This document shows, in pieces, positions 39,542 to 51,260 of a stretch of DNA of 64,000 nucleotides. The stretch spans positions 248,001 to 312,000 of the forward strand of contig VZRR01009903.1 in the NCBI GenBank assembly GCA_013398015.1. Direction: 5' to 3'. The position numbers were made by a program, and so were the translations under genes. This stretch comes from Oreocharis arfaki (taxonomy: Eukaryota > Chordata > Aves > Passeriformes > Paramythiidae). Below the pieces are notes generated by a model. The model was not told the DNA's origin. It saw only the letters and a list, made by a program, of their open reading frames with translations, and did no database searches. Positions within the stretch are counted from its first letter, which is position 1; each line of letters starts with the position of its first letter.

Positions 39542-40671
39542 AATAAAATTCAAAAGAACAAGGCAAAAATAAGAAAACAGCTTCTGTCTTTGGAATGTCT
39601 AAAAGACAACTATGTTTTTACTCCAGTGTTTCTTTGCTATGAATATACTTAACAAGTGGCACCCTTGAAAGCAATACTCAGTCAGCTAGGTAGTTTTGCT
39701 GAAACAATGACTTAAACAACTAATAAATGTAAAATATTTCCAAAATCCACAAAGAAAATAATAAGGAATTTACAGATTCAAAATGATAACTGTTAAAAGC
39801 ACTGGGGAACACTGTATAATATAGGTGACCTAGTGTGCATCTAACTTTCTCACTGCTACCACAAAATTGTACTTGTTTACTTCACAGATTTAGTATATGG
39901 CTGTGTTTTCCACAGATACTGAGAGATGTACCTGCTGACCCAGTACAGCAAACAACAACAGAGGCTTTTACTGGAACCTCTTCTTGTTTGGATTCTTTTT
40001 AAGTAATTATTGCAAAGTCAAAAACCTCAGACTTTTACTGTAAAATTAACATCTATCTGTCTCTGTGGTTGGAATGAAAATGAACATGCTCCCTCTCAAG
40101 AAAAGCCATGAGCTCGCAGTGTTTTATTTTTTTTCAACAAATTCTCAAAATGGACTAAAAAAAATAAGCTTTCAAAAGAAATACAGCCTTTTCCTGTGCT
40201 TTTTAAGAAAAAAAAAGGCAAAACTCTATACTTTTATACTGCATGCATGTATCAACTGCAACACTTTGTTTCCAATCTCAATTATTTCTTTAAACACATA
40301 AAAAAAAAGTTGACCAACACTTTCATGATTTTCCTGTGAAGTTATTATTCATCTCTATTAAAGACGGGAATCATTCTATTCTGATATAAAGTTCCAGTTT
40401 ATTTTTAAATAGATATACTGGCTGTGAATTCAAAGATGAAACTGTATACATTATTACCTGAGTTCATTGATTCACAGACAACTTAGCACAGATTAAAATG
40501 ATGTTTTCCCAATATTCATCTACAAGCTTAAAAAAAAGAATTCATCTTTTAGGTAATTTTTGTAAATAATTAAAAAAACTATAATATATTATTCTATTGT
40601 TAGTATCTTCAATGCTTGAAGCTTTAAAGTTCAAGTCCCAGAAACATTTTTAACTTTCAAATTTTAAGGTG

Positions 40672-40799
40672 TCATCGAAAAACATTGCCTATACTTTGCC
40701 ATTCATTTGAAGATTCTTGTACCACTTCTTCTAAATTCAGAGCACGACTAATGTCTTCCCCTTCTTGTTCTTGGTGACTCGCAGGCTCTTGTACAGGAC
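40672..40799 (-). CDS. ZNF236: ZNF236 terminal coding exon
   Basis: After the acceptor CCTTGGTAG, two bases complete a Gly codon. The exon then encodes 41 residues, acidic and Glu/Gln-rich, including EQEGEDISRALNLEEVVQES and ending SSNEWQSIGNVFR, followed by TGA (40674-40672). The EEVVQE...EW...VF ending is what I associate with the vertebrate ZNF236 C-terminus. It follows the last finger and has no zinc-binding residues. Confidence 0.9.
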
Positions 40800-41737
40800 C
40801 TACCAAGGTACAAGAGAAAAAGCCAAGTGAATATGATTTGATGTACAGTGTAAGAAAAATGCAAATACAGCACTTGCCAAAAAAGGAAACATGATGAGAA
40901 CAGTACTACACAATTGCTTCAGATACTGTAAATTCATCAGATGGTCTTGGAAAAGAATTTTTTAAAAATTTAATACAAGATACTATTTCCCAGGAACAGT
41001 TTTTGAACTCTGTATTTCTGTACACATAAAAAAACAAGGAACCATAAACAGCAACAAATTGGTGTTTCAACCTGATTTTTGGGTTGCATATGTTGCCTTT
41101 CCCTGGTCTTAAAATTAGGAACCAAACACGGTTAAGAGAAAAAAGGGGTTTCTACCTCAGTGTTTATTTAAGGATCCTTAGGTGCAACACTTGGTCCCAG
41201 TGGAACGCACCGAAATGCACCCCCCAAAATGTACACACTGCACCCGAAAAGCACATACAATTATAGACCTTGCAAATTAGCATATCTATCAAAGGTTCCC
41301 TAATGAGAGGCTCAAGTGAACACCCCGTCCCGAGGACTCTTCCCCCTGGATGGGCCTATCTTAGTTTACAGAATGTGTTCTGGAGAGGATCTTGGTGTCT
41401 GGGGCTTTCTGACTCCTGACTGCGAGGCTTTCAGGCTGTTTGGTCTCCTGGCTAAACAGAATATTGGGTCTCAGCTAGGTTATGGGACTTAAGGAACTAT
41501 ACGTACGTCAGCTAAAAGCAGTAAGAATACATAAAAGCTATATAAAAAGGGTATATAGAAGGGCAAAAAAAAAGGCAAAAAATTATCATGGCACCACATG
41601 TGCAACTATTAGCTCATCAGCTGTGGTCTTTGGCTATTAGTGCTTGATTCCTCAATTACTTAAGGGAAGTGCTTTGTGCTCGCCTAACAAACCATATGGA
41701 TTCCTGCCCTCAGCAGTACTAGCGCAATGCCACGTAC
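40800..41737. other. ZNF236: ZNF236 last intron, containing an LTR
   Basis: A 938-bp intron on the - strand; donor GTACGT, acceptor TTGGTAG. More than half of it is the LTR at 41094-41593. Confidence 0.85.
41094..41593 (-). mobile_element. Solo LTR of an endogenous retrovirus-like family (copy 1)
   Basis: About 500 bp bounded by TGCC...GGCA and alignable along its length with 54448-54936. Shared landmarks include TTATTTAAGGATCCTT, TTGCAAATTAGCATATCTAT, CTGGATGGGCCTATCTTAGT and AGAATACATAAAAGCTATAT. An AATAAA lies on the - strand near one end (41168-41163), which sets the orientation as -, the same direction as ZNF236 transcription. Imperfect flanks GCATATGT and CCACATGT may be a decayed target duplication. 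There is no internal region or viral coding sequence, so it is best read as a solo LTR. Family name not assigned. Confidence 0.75.
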
Positions 41738-41914
41738 CAGTGTAACCATGAGCCCGTTTCATATGCAGTTTCATATTGCTTTTCTGTGTAAATCCCATCG
41801 CACAGTAGTCACATTTATAAGGTCTCTCTCCTGTGTGCCTTTTCATGTGGACTTTAAGAGCACTCTTCTGGTTAAATGCCTTTTCACACAGCGTACACTG
41901 AAACGGCCGTTCTC
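41738..41914 (-). CDS. ZNF236: ZNF236 exon with the last two C2H2 fingers
   Basis: A 177-bp exon, phase 1 to 1. It completes the TGERPF linker and then encodes fingers CTLC...HMKRH and CDYC...HMKRAH joined by a canonical TGERPY linker. All zinc ligands are intact; the last finger has an H-x4-H spacing. The chosen donor is G|GTACGT at 41737. A second in-frame possibility, G|GTTACA nine bases upstream, would drop three residues (GYT) but is weaker. Confidence 0.95.
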
Positions 41915-44751
41915 CTTTATAAAGAAGGAAAATATATTTAATAATTTTTTCTTTTAACATTAAAATACAGTTTGGAATTCATTGAAAATTAATAAGATGA
42001 TCTAGAAATGAAATAGACATCATTTTCCTTGAGACTTTCTCCAAACAGTGCTATAGCTCTGTATTGTCAGCAAAAATCTCAAATGAAATGTCAGAATAGT
42101 TACATAAATACTAAATCATTGATATTATCTTTCCTATTAAATTTATCATCTGAGTTATTTAACACAGGTACAAAAAAAAATCAATTTACCAATTTGACTT
42201 CTCTGTACTCAAGGAAACCATAACTTTTTTACACGATTTAGAGTAATGCAGATAAAGCAATGTACTAGAATTAATAAAGTTGGTGCCCTTAAGAAACTAA
42301 AAAGTCAAACATGTTTAAAAAAAACCTGTCTTGTAATTCTGCACGGGACTTGTGGCCTCCTATGCCAACAGCAACTAGTGATTCCCATATCTTACTTATT
42401 GTTCAAATTCTGCGAGAATACTACCGATTTCTAACCATAAACACAAGAACATATTAACTTAAAAAATATTTTAAAATTTAAAAATACCCACTTTACAAAA
42501 TCAGACTTTCACTTCAACACTCAAGAGCACAACCTCTGACGTGAAAACCAGACACATAGTTGTATGCCATTAAGGACTTCTAAAAGCACTTTCTAAGATA
42601 CACCCTGTTATTAGTTAGCACAGTAAAGCACAAGCAGGAGTAAAAATAGTTTTCCAAGTTCTTCCTTGAAGGACCAATATCTCTCTCCCTTCATTACCTG
42701 TATGTAAGTGTTCCCACATGCATGCCAAATAGAACTTCTCAGACAATCAACAGAAGGTCCTTTAAAGCATAGGAATTTTCTTTCTATTTTTGTTAACAAC
42801 TTTTTCACTAGTTTGAAGAGAAATCTAGGTTTCCTCAAATACTTCTGACTCCATTTTTTTAATTCAGTGAAGGTGAACAGCCTTTTTGGTGTAATAGATT
42901 ACCACACGGTTTTTGGTAGAACTGGAAGCAACTGCTTCCCTCTAATTTCAACATTTCAGCAAACTACTCTTCACTGATAAATCTTAAATAACAAGATATG
43001 TAGAGCTGTTCAGAGAAATAATGTGTTTTCCTTCTGGCCATTGATTCAGTAGATATTATCCATTAGAAATGGTTAAAAATGTTTAATCAAGATAGAAATC
43101 ACAAACACTTTCTCACAGACAAGGATGGTACCTTTACGAAAATAAGTCAGTTTAATTTTAGATTAACCTTTCCTATCATAGTTTATGTAAGTGCATCCAT
43201 CTAAACACTTCCGTGCAGCACATTTTCACTCTTTTGATCTTAAGCGATTTCTAAAAGAACGTTCTCTTCTGAAAGAATTACTATCATATGGATTGATCTA
43301 TGGATTGTCTGACATTGTTGAAACACAAAAATAAATATGAATTTAGCAAGGTCTGTTACAACCTAGCACATGAGAACCCTAGTAAAGAGAAATGCAAAAA
43401 TATCTAAGGATTTAAGGATTTACCGAATGAAAGAAAGAACTTTTCCTATGGTGGTGAAGATTTAATAGAAATTAATAAAAGGACTCTGCTCTGTTCTCAG
43501 CCTTCCTGCACTGCTCTGTGCCTGTTACAGTGGGGCAGCAGCATGAAACTAAGCATGGAAAATAACAACCGGTCGTCTTTCCTGCTTTCTCCATATTTTG
43601 TGGAACCCTTGAACTAGGAGACAATAACTTTTTTAAGAGTCTGTGTTAAGTCAGTTCTGCAAAAAGAAAATTATTGTGGGATTCTAAAGAATTTTCAGCT
43701 CCTTGGATTTTAACTCCTGCTTCTCTTTTCCTAACCCACGGCAGAGCCAGAATATTCCTTTCTAACACAGTAACCACAAAAGAGCTTGATGCTGGGGAAA
43801 GAGAAAGCTTTGGCTGACTCACTGAAAGAGAGAGTTATCCTTTTGTGGGAGTCTTCTTATTCTACAGCACATCCAGTCAAATTCATTGGTCCTCTCCAGC
43901 TTAGCAGCAACACAGATAACTTTCCCCTGTCCTCTTTAATTTTAGCAGCCATGACAGCTCTTTATTGGTAGCAGTGGTAGGGGAAAGAAAGAACTTGTTT
44001 CAGAGAACTGACTCCTATATTTAGAACTCATGCTCTTAAGACGACTGTTCATCAGGGACAGAAGGTGACAAGGAGGGCAGCGGGGCTATTGTCCTATGTA
44101 CAGCCTTCAACTTACAGGAGGGCAGAAGCTGCAACCTGAAAAGCACTTACATCACAGAAAACGAGTGCTCTCTAGGAGAAGCCAGTATAGACTTTTTATA
44201 GATTAAGAGTTGAAGGAAATAATTTAGTGGAAAAGAACACAACAAATTAAAAGTACTGGCATTAGAAACAGATGACCTGTGCAAGTAGCTCAGTGACAAT
44301 GAAGCACTGCATACAGCAGTCAATACCAGCAGTCAAGCCCATCCCATGTTTCACATCACTGAGCACACCCACTCATTTGCACATTCTTCTGTATGATTGA
44401 AGATGATCACATCCAGTGTCTTTACATCACTTCAAACAATGCTTTAAAATATGCTTTTATTAAGCTGTTTCACAGCCTGCCAAACTTTCAGGTAAAAGCT
44501 TATGCATTCACATTATCCCTGCAGTACTGCCAGTCCAAAAATACAGATCAGCTTAGTGAAGCACGTGAGTTTCCAATTTTGCTGTTCCTCCTTTTAATTT
44601 CCCAACATATGAGGTAAGAAACTGACTTGATTTTTTAAGCTTAAGTTGATATTTAAATGCAGTTAGCTGAAAGCATAAGCAAGGACTCCAAACATAACAC
44701 CCAAATATTCCCAAGAAAACCTTGCAAGATAAAAACCATTTCTGGTGTCAC
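41915..44751. other. ZNF236: ZNF236 intron, 2.8 kb
   Basis: GTGACA donor side at 44751, TTTATAAAG acceptor. AT-rich; no exon or identified repeat inside. Confidence 0.85.
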
Positions 44752-44881
44752 CTGTGTGGATGCGACTGTGTCTCTCCAGCTGACTTGGCTTAGCGAAAGC
44801 TTTTTCACAAGTATCACACTTAAACACTCTAGGCTTCTGGGAACTCAGTGAAGGTCCACCCTGATGGGTTTGCATGTGTTC
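44752..44881 (-). CDS. ZNF236: ZNF236 exon: end of finger four, whole finger five
   Basis: A 130-bp exon, phase 0 to 1, after acceptor GGTTTAG. EHMQTH supplies the two zinc-binding histidines of the finger started in the previous exon. A short linker GGPSLSSQKPR follows, then the complete finger FKCDTCEKAFAKPSQLERHSRIH. It ends in HTG, whose split Gly is completed by the next exon. Finger numbering counts only those in this window. Confidence 0.95.
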
Positions 44882-45497
44882 CTAAACCAGTATAGGAAAA
44901 AAAAAATTTCAGACCACTGAAAAAGACTTCAGTACTTAACATAAAAACATATTCACACCTTGAAGACAAAAGCAGAGGATCTTACTCATCAGCAGACAAG
45001 CTGGAAGAAAATGGAAGCCAGCATTTGTTTTCCTCTTTTAATAGAGAGATTATTTTTGTGTATCAACTCTGTCTAAGGCTGAAGCATTGGTATCTTTACA
45101 CTTCTGAAAAACTCCGTCAATAACTGTATGTCTTTCTTTTTTGGCATACAATAGTCCCTTCACTAATTATCTGAAGCGTAACAAAATACAAAAAACCAAA
45201 TGAGAGTTCTTTAAATGCTTTGTTCATCTACAAAGAGGTATTTTGACAACTGTGCATTGTAAGCTAAGGTAAGATTTTCCCCCTTCTCCTCGACAGTATC
45301 CCATCTCCCTCCTGGTCTATGTAGGTATTCCTCAGCACCTGAACTGGAAACACTGTAAAACTGTACAGGCCTCAAAGAGGCAACTATCACAACATACACA
45401 CACACAGCTGCACGATGTCAACATGCAAACAGAACCACTTCAGACTGGACTCTTACTTGAAAAAACCACCAGAAAATAAAATCACTAAGGTTCTTAC

Positions 45498-46692
45498 AGG
45501 TAAGACAGCAGTATGTTTTATCTTTGTGAAGAAGCATCAATAACAATTGTTTGTAACACACTGATGCTGGGCCCAGAAGTTTTGCAAACTTAAAAGATTA
45601 TCTTATGTTATCTATTAATTTTTTCATTTTATTTATTAACTCCAAGATAAAATTCAAGTTACAAAAGAAAATAAATAAAAATACATATAACTACAAAAAT
45701 CTAATCAAGAACTGTCTGTGAAACAGTACTACAAATACTTGTCCACTTTCTAAAATGTGTGTGGGTATTCTTTTCTAGTCTATTTCATTACAGACTAAAC
45801 TATTAATTAGTCTTTACTATACCTAAACAATAAGCCTTCTTGATGTCTATGAAGTTCTATTCCTCACTCCACGAACTGAAGCAAACTGTGTCTGCAGAGT
45901 TTTTTTACACTGGAAAATCAGTGAGACAGTTATACGGAAGAATATTATTATTACAGTAATTATAATAATATAGTATTATAGGGAAATAATATAAGGTCTT
46001 CTTAGAAAAATTAGATATCTATAAACCCCAGATTAGGTGGAAATAAACAAAATATTTTGGTTTTATCTTGTTCATTACCCCCTCAAGCATTGAAATGGTA
46101 GAAGTACACTATGACCTACTCCAGAAAAATCTGAAACTGGTTGCTTCTTTCTTCCACCACAAAACCCAAACAAAAAACCAAACAAAATCAAACCTCCAAA
46201 TCCCAACAACCCACCACCCCATTTTCTACTTGCAAGCAAACAGATCATCCAGATAGCCCTGTAAAACTTTCTGTCAACTTTCTCTGAAGAAACAGTTTGT
46301 GATGCAATTCTGTTCCACTGATCTGTGCATCTCTTATACATTTCCTGTAAAATAAATACACTTTTGAAAATAGTTCATGGAAATGCAACATTCTGAAGTG
46401 AAATCATCTCTTTATAGACATACTCAGTATTTTACTGAATGTTCATGTGATGTTTCACAACTTTCTTTGTGTAATTCTTTTATTCTTCAGAGAGTAATTA
46501 TCTTGGGGCACCAAACAAGCATTATCTAAATAGAAAATAAGATCAGGAAACCTTCTTTGAAATGGCTCGTGCATCGGTATGTCACTCTTACACACCCATC
46601 TCTCCTGAAACATTAATTGTAACCACCTCTGAAAGCATGGCAATAGAAAGTTTGTTTCATTCCACTGTTTTAATAAGATGATAAGGCCGTTT
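45498..46692. repeat. Gap-flanking duplicate, left copy
   Basis: 1195 bp, colinear without indels with 47326-48520 at a constant offset of 1828. About five substitutions were noticed on reading. It ends exactly at the first N of the gap. Confidence 0.95.
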
Positions 46693-47325
46693 NNNNNNNN
46701 NNNNNNNNNNNNNNNNNNNNNNNNNNNNNNNNNNNNNNNNNNNNNNNNNNNNNNNNNNNNNNNNNNNNNNNNNNNNNNNNNNNNNNNNNNNNNNNNNNNN
46801 NNNNNNNNNNNNNNNNNNNNNNNNNNNNNNNNNNNNNNNNNNNNNNNNNNNNNNNNNNNNNNNNNNNNNNNNNNNNNNNNNNNNNNNNNNNNNNNNNNNN
46901 NNNNNNNNNNNNNNNNNNNNNNNNNNNNNNNNNNNNNNNNNNNNNNNNNNNNNNNNNNNNNNNNNNNNNNNNNNNNNNNNNNNNNNNNNNNNNNNNNNNN
47001 NNNNNNNNNNNNNNNNNNNNNNNNNNNNNNNNNNNNNNNNNNNNNNNNNNNNNNNNNNNNNNNNNNNNNNNNNNNNNNNNNNNNNNNNNNNNNNNNNNNN
47101 NNNNNNNNNNNNNNNNNNNNNNNNNNNNNNNNNNNNNNNNNNNNNNNNNNNNNNNNNNNNNNNNNNNNNNNNNNNNNNNNNNNNNNNNNNNNNNNNNNNN
47201 NNNNNNNNNNNNNNNNNNNNNNNNNNNNNNNNNNNNNNNNNNNNNNNNNNNNNNNNNNNNNNNNNNNNNNNNNNNNNNNNNNNNNNNNNNNNNNNNNNNN
47301 NNNNNNNNNNNNNNNNNNNNNNNNN
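46693..47325. other. Assembly gap, 633 N
   Basis: An unbroken run of N. Both edges coincide exactly with the ends of a near-identical duplicated segment. Confidence 0.99.
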
Positions 47326-48520
47326 AGGTAAGACAGCAGTATGTTGTATCTTTGTGAAGAAGCATCAATAACAATTGTTTGTAACACACTGATGCTGGGC
47401 CCAGAAGTTTTGCAAACTTAAAAGATTATCTTATGTTATCTATTAATTTTTTCATTTTATTTATTAACTCCAAGATAAAATTCAAGTTACAAAAGAAAAT
47501 AAATAAAAATACATATAACTACAAAAATCTAATCAAGAACTGTCTGTGAAACAGTACTACAAATACTTGTCCACTTTCTAAAATGTGTGTGGGTATTCTT
47601 TTCTAGTCTATTTCATTACAGACTAAACTATTAATTAGTCTTTACTATACCTAAACAATAAGCCTTCTTGATGTCTATGAAGTTCTATTCCTCACTCCAC
47701 GAACTGAAGCAAACTGTGTCTGCAGAGTTTTTTTACACTGGAAAATCAGTGAGACAGTTATACGGAAGAATATTATTATTACAGTAATTATAATAATATA
47801 GTATTATAGGGAAATAATATAAGGTCTTCTTAGAAAAATTAGATATCTATAAACCCCAGATTAGGTGGAAATAAACAAAATATTTTGGTTTTATCTTGTT
47901 CATTACCCCCTCAAGCATTGAAATGGTAGAAGTACACTATGACCTACTCCAGAAAAATCTGAAACTGGTTGCTTCTTTCTTCCACCACAAAACCCAAACA
48001 AAAAACCAAACAAAATCAAACCTCCAAATCCCAACAACCCACCACCCCATTTTCTACTTGAAAGCAAACAGATCATCCAGATAGCCCTGTAAAACTTTCT
48101 GTCAACTTTCTCTGAAGAAACAGTTTGTGATGCAATTCTGTTCCACTGATCTGTGCATCTCTTATACATTTCCTGTAAAATAAATACACTTTTGAAAATA
48201 GTTCATGGAAATGCAACATTCTGAAGTGAAATCATCTCTTTATAGACATACTCAGTATTTTACTGAATGTTCATGTGATGTTTCACAACTTTCTTTGTGT
48301 AATTCTTTTATTCTTCAGAGAGTAATTATCTTGGGGCACCAAACAAGCATTATCTAAACAGAAAATAAGATCAGGAAACCTTCTTTGAAATGGCTCGTGC
48401 ATAGGTATGTCACTCTTATACACCCATCTCTCCTGAAACATTAATTGTAACCACCTCTGAAAGCATGGCAATAGAAAGTTTGTTTCATTCCACTGTTTTA
48501 ATAAGATGATAAGGCCGTTT
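47326..48520. repeat. Gap-flanking duplicate, right copy
   Basis: Begins at the first base after the gap and repeats 45498-46692. Differences seen include ATGTTGTATC for ATGTTTTATC, CTTGAAAGC for CTTGCAAGC and GCATAGGTAT for GCATCGGTAT. Confidence 0.95.
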
Positions 48521-49139
48521 TCCTTTCATCTTGGAATCATGTCTGTGCCTTATTTACTATCAACAGTCAACTTGCAGACAGCTCCACTACATATTGGTAT
48601 GAAACTGGACAGTTTAGTCACTGTGCGTGTCCTAACATTCTCATCTCTGAAGCTGTAAAATAGGACAGTAACTCACATCAGAAGGGGAACTGAAGTCACT
48701 GGACTGAAAAGTCTTGATACTGGGGGTAAGGTGGGAGGTGGAGGCGTTTGTACATGATCTCTAAAGATTATTTTCTTGTGGATAATTGTGAATCTGCTGG
48801 TACTGACACCTTTCGAAAAATCACATACACAGTTAAGTACTGGCATCTAAACATTGATACCCTTGGTACCCTTCCTCTTCCTGGGTTTTTCTGAAAAGCC
48901 TGAAGTTTGGCAGTGCCCTTAATATTTTTGGTGATCTCTAGAATTCCATCAGTATAAAATGATGACCATGAGTAACAGATCACTAAACCCTTCCCAATGT
49001 CCTAAGCCAAACCCCATGGCTTCATTTATCTTTGTTGAGTAGTCCCTTAAAGGCTGCTCACAGCTGATGCTGCTATTAACACTTTGATAGAGAAAAGAAT
49101 CTGATAAGGGGTGGAATTTGTTTTAGTACATGATGGTCC

Positions 49140-51260
49140 AGTGGTAAATGAAACCGTCCTTTAAGACCTTTAAGATCAAAGCCAACCATTAACCAGCACT
49201 GACAAGTCTACCACTAAACTATGTCTGCTAAGACACTGTCCACAGTGCCACATCTACACATCTTCTAAATACTGTCAGAGTTGCTGACTCAGTGACTTCC
49301 CTGTACTGCCTGTGCCAGTGCTTGACAAGCCTTCCAGTGAAGAAATTTTCCCTAATATCCAGTCTAAACCTCCCCTAACACAAATGAGGTAATTTCCTCA
49401 TGTCCTATTGCTCATTACCCAGCAGAAGAAACCAACCTCCACCTGGCCACAACCTCCTTTCAGGGAGTTGCAGAGAGTGGTAAGTGACCCCCTAGCCTCC
49501 TTTTCTCCAGGCTGAACAACCGCAACTTTGCTCAGCTGCTCCTCCTAAGACTTGTGCTCCACACTTTCACCAGCTCCACTGCCCTTCTCTGGACACACTC
49601 CAGAACCTTAATGTCCTTCTCGAAGTGAGGGCCCAAAACTGAACACAGGATTTGAGGTGTGGCTGTGCCAGCATGAAGTACAAAGGGACAATCCCTGCCC
49701 TGCTCCTGCTGGCCACACTATTCCTGCTACAGGCCAGGATGCCATTGGCCTCCTTGCCCACCTGGGCACACACTGGCTCATGCCCAGCCACTGCCAGTCA
49801 GCACCCCCAGGTCCTTTTCCACTGGCAGCTTTCCAGTCACTCTGCTCCACCCTGTAGCACTGCCTGGGGTTGTTGTGACCCAAGGGCAGGACCTGGCACT
49901 TGGCCTTGTTGAACCTCACACAATTGGCCTCAGCCCATTGATCCAGCCTGCCCAGACCCCTCTGCTGAGCCTCCCTGCCCTCCAGCAGACCAACACTCCT
50001 GCCCAGCTCGGTGTTGTCTGCAAAATGACAGAGAGTGCATTTGATCCTCCTGTCCAGATCATTGATAACGGTATTAAATAGAACCGACCCCAGTACCGAG
50101 CCCTGGGGAACACCACTTGTGACCAGCCAGCAGCTGGATGTAATTCCATTCACTGCCACTCTTTGAGCCTGGACATACAGCCATTTTTCCCCCTGCAAAC
50201 AGTGAACCTGTCCAAGTCATGGGAAGTCAGTTTCTCCAGGAGTATGCTGTGGGTAATAGTGTCAAAGGCCTTGCTGAAGTCCAGGTAGGCAACATCCACA
50301 GACTCTCCCTCCTCCACTGAGTGAGTCACTTCGTCACAGGAAATCACGTTACTCAAGCACGACTCGGTTTTCACAAACCCATACTGGCTGTGCCTAAACC
50401 CCTAGCTGTCCTGCACGTGCCACACGATGGCACTCAAGATGAGCTGCTCCATAACCTTTCCTGGCATGGAGATCAGACTGAAAGGCCTGTAGTTTCCCAG
50501 ACCCTTCTTCCAGCCCTTGTAGATGGGCATCACAGGTGCTAAGATCCATTCAACTGGACCTGGTTAACCAGCACTGCTCACCATAAACGACTGAAAGTGG
50601 CTCGGCAAGCTCTTCTGATAGGTCCCTTGGTACCCTTGGGTGGATTCCATCCAGTCTTATAGACAATTTGTGCAAGTCTAAGTGGTGTAGCAGCTCACTG
50701 ACCACTTCCCCTGCCTCCACTGAGATGGCTACTGTGCTGCACACACCTGTACAGGGACATTTCAAATGTGCTCCAGTGTAGTCAGCACACTGGGGTGGAG
50801 CCCAAAGGACATCACTGGCACATGAACCCTCAAACACTGGTGTGCTGCCCTGAAGCTTATCTCCTGCAAGTCTGGTTTCATCCCTTTCTCCCTACAAAAT
50901 CTAGTTTAGATGATGTCTTTCAATGAGTCCTGCTAACTCCTCAGCAAAGATCTTTTTCCCCCTTCAAGACAAGTGCACCACATCTGCAGCAGGCCTGCTG
51001 TTGTGTAGACCAATCCATGATCAAAAACCCCAAAATTCTGCTGGTGATACCAGTCTCAAGACAGTTATTGATCTGCTGGCTCTTCCTGCCACCTCCTACA
51101 TCATTCCCTGCAACTGCAAGGATAGAGAAGATTACTTGTGCTTCTGATCCCTTAACAAGCTGTCTCAAGGCCCTGAAGTCTCTTGTGCCTGCCCTTGAAC
51201 TTCTTATTGCAACTTCAATTGCTGCCTTCCTGAAAAATAGGTCATGGATAATAATCTCAG
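49140..51260 (-). mobile_element. CR1 LINE with in-frame loss of the endonuclease region
   Basis: Read on the - strand. 51260-50760 corresponds to the segment around the end of ORF1 and start of ORF2 (for example RPAADVV-like QQACCRCGALVLKGEK and the AHLKCPCT stretch). The reading then jumps directly to the start of the reverse-transcriptase domain (VSELLHHLDLHK..LDGIHPRVPRDL). Next come CLSNVIS...VDVAYLDFSKAFDTI (50370-50270), SGVPQGSVLG and FADNTE (50110-50020), and VASRSR (49720 area), down to the 3' UTR near 49150. The endonuclease domain is absent. One frame stays open over the junction (50837-50550). Stops and shifts elsewhere make it non-functional. Both borders are approximate. Confidence 0.9.

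Larger units (their letters stand above)
37401..40671. other. Tail-to-tail interval including the ZNF236 3' UTR
   Basis: This is the 3.3 kb between the presumed MBP cleavage site and the ZNF236 stop codon. Its right part must be ZNF236 3' UTR on the - strand; how far it reaches is undetermined. Candidate - strand AATAAA signals (TTTATT on +) lie at 40398-40403, 40123-40128, 38971-38976, 38573-38578, 37942-37947 and 37465-37470. The interval also contains a CR1 tail fragment (38704-38775) and a TA microsatellite (39481-39541). No protein-coding exon recognised. Confidence 0.65.

Noticed and set aside
45211..46341. A peptide-like frame at 46075-46341 repeated identically at 47903-48169, which might suggest a duplicated gene
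   Set aside because: It lies in the gap-flanking duplicate, has no homology I recognise, and contains low-complexity Gly/Phe runs from an A/C-rich stretch; the repetition is explained by the assembly duplication.
46455..47389. Long open frames of about 200-300 codons across 46455-47389
   Set aside because: They consist almost entirely of N-encoded unknown residues in the assembly gap; not coding sequence.
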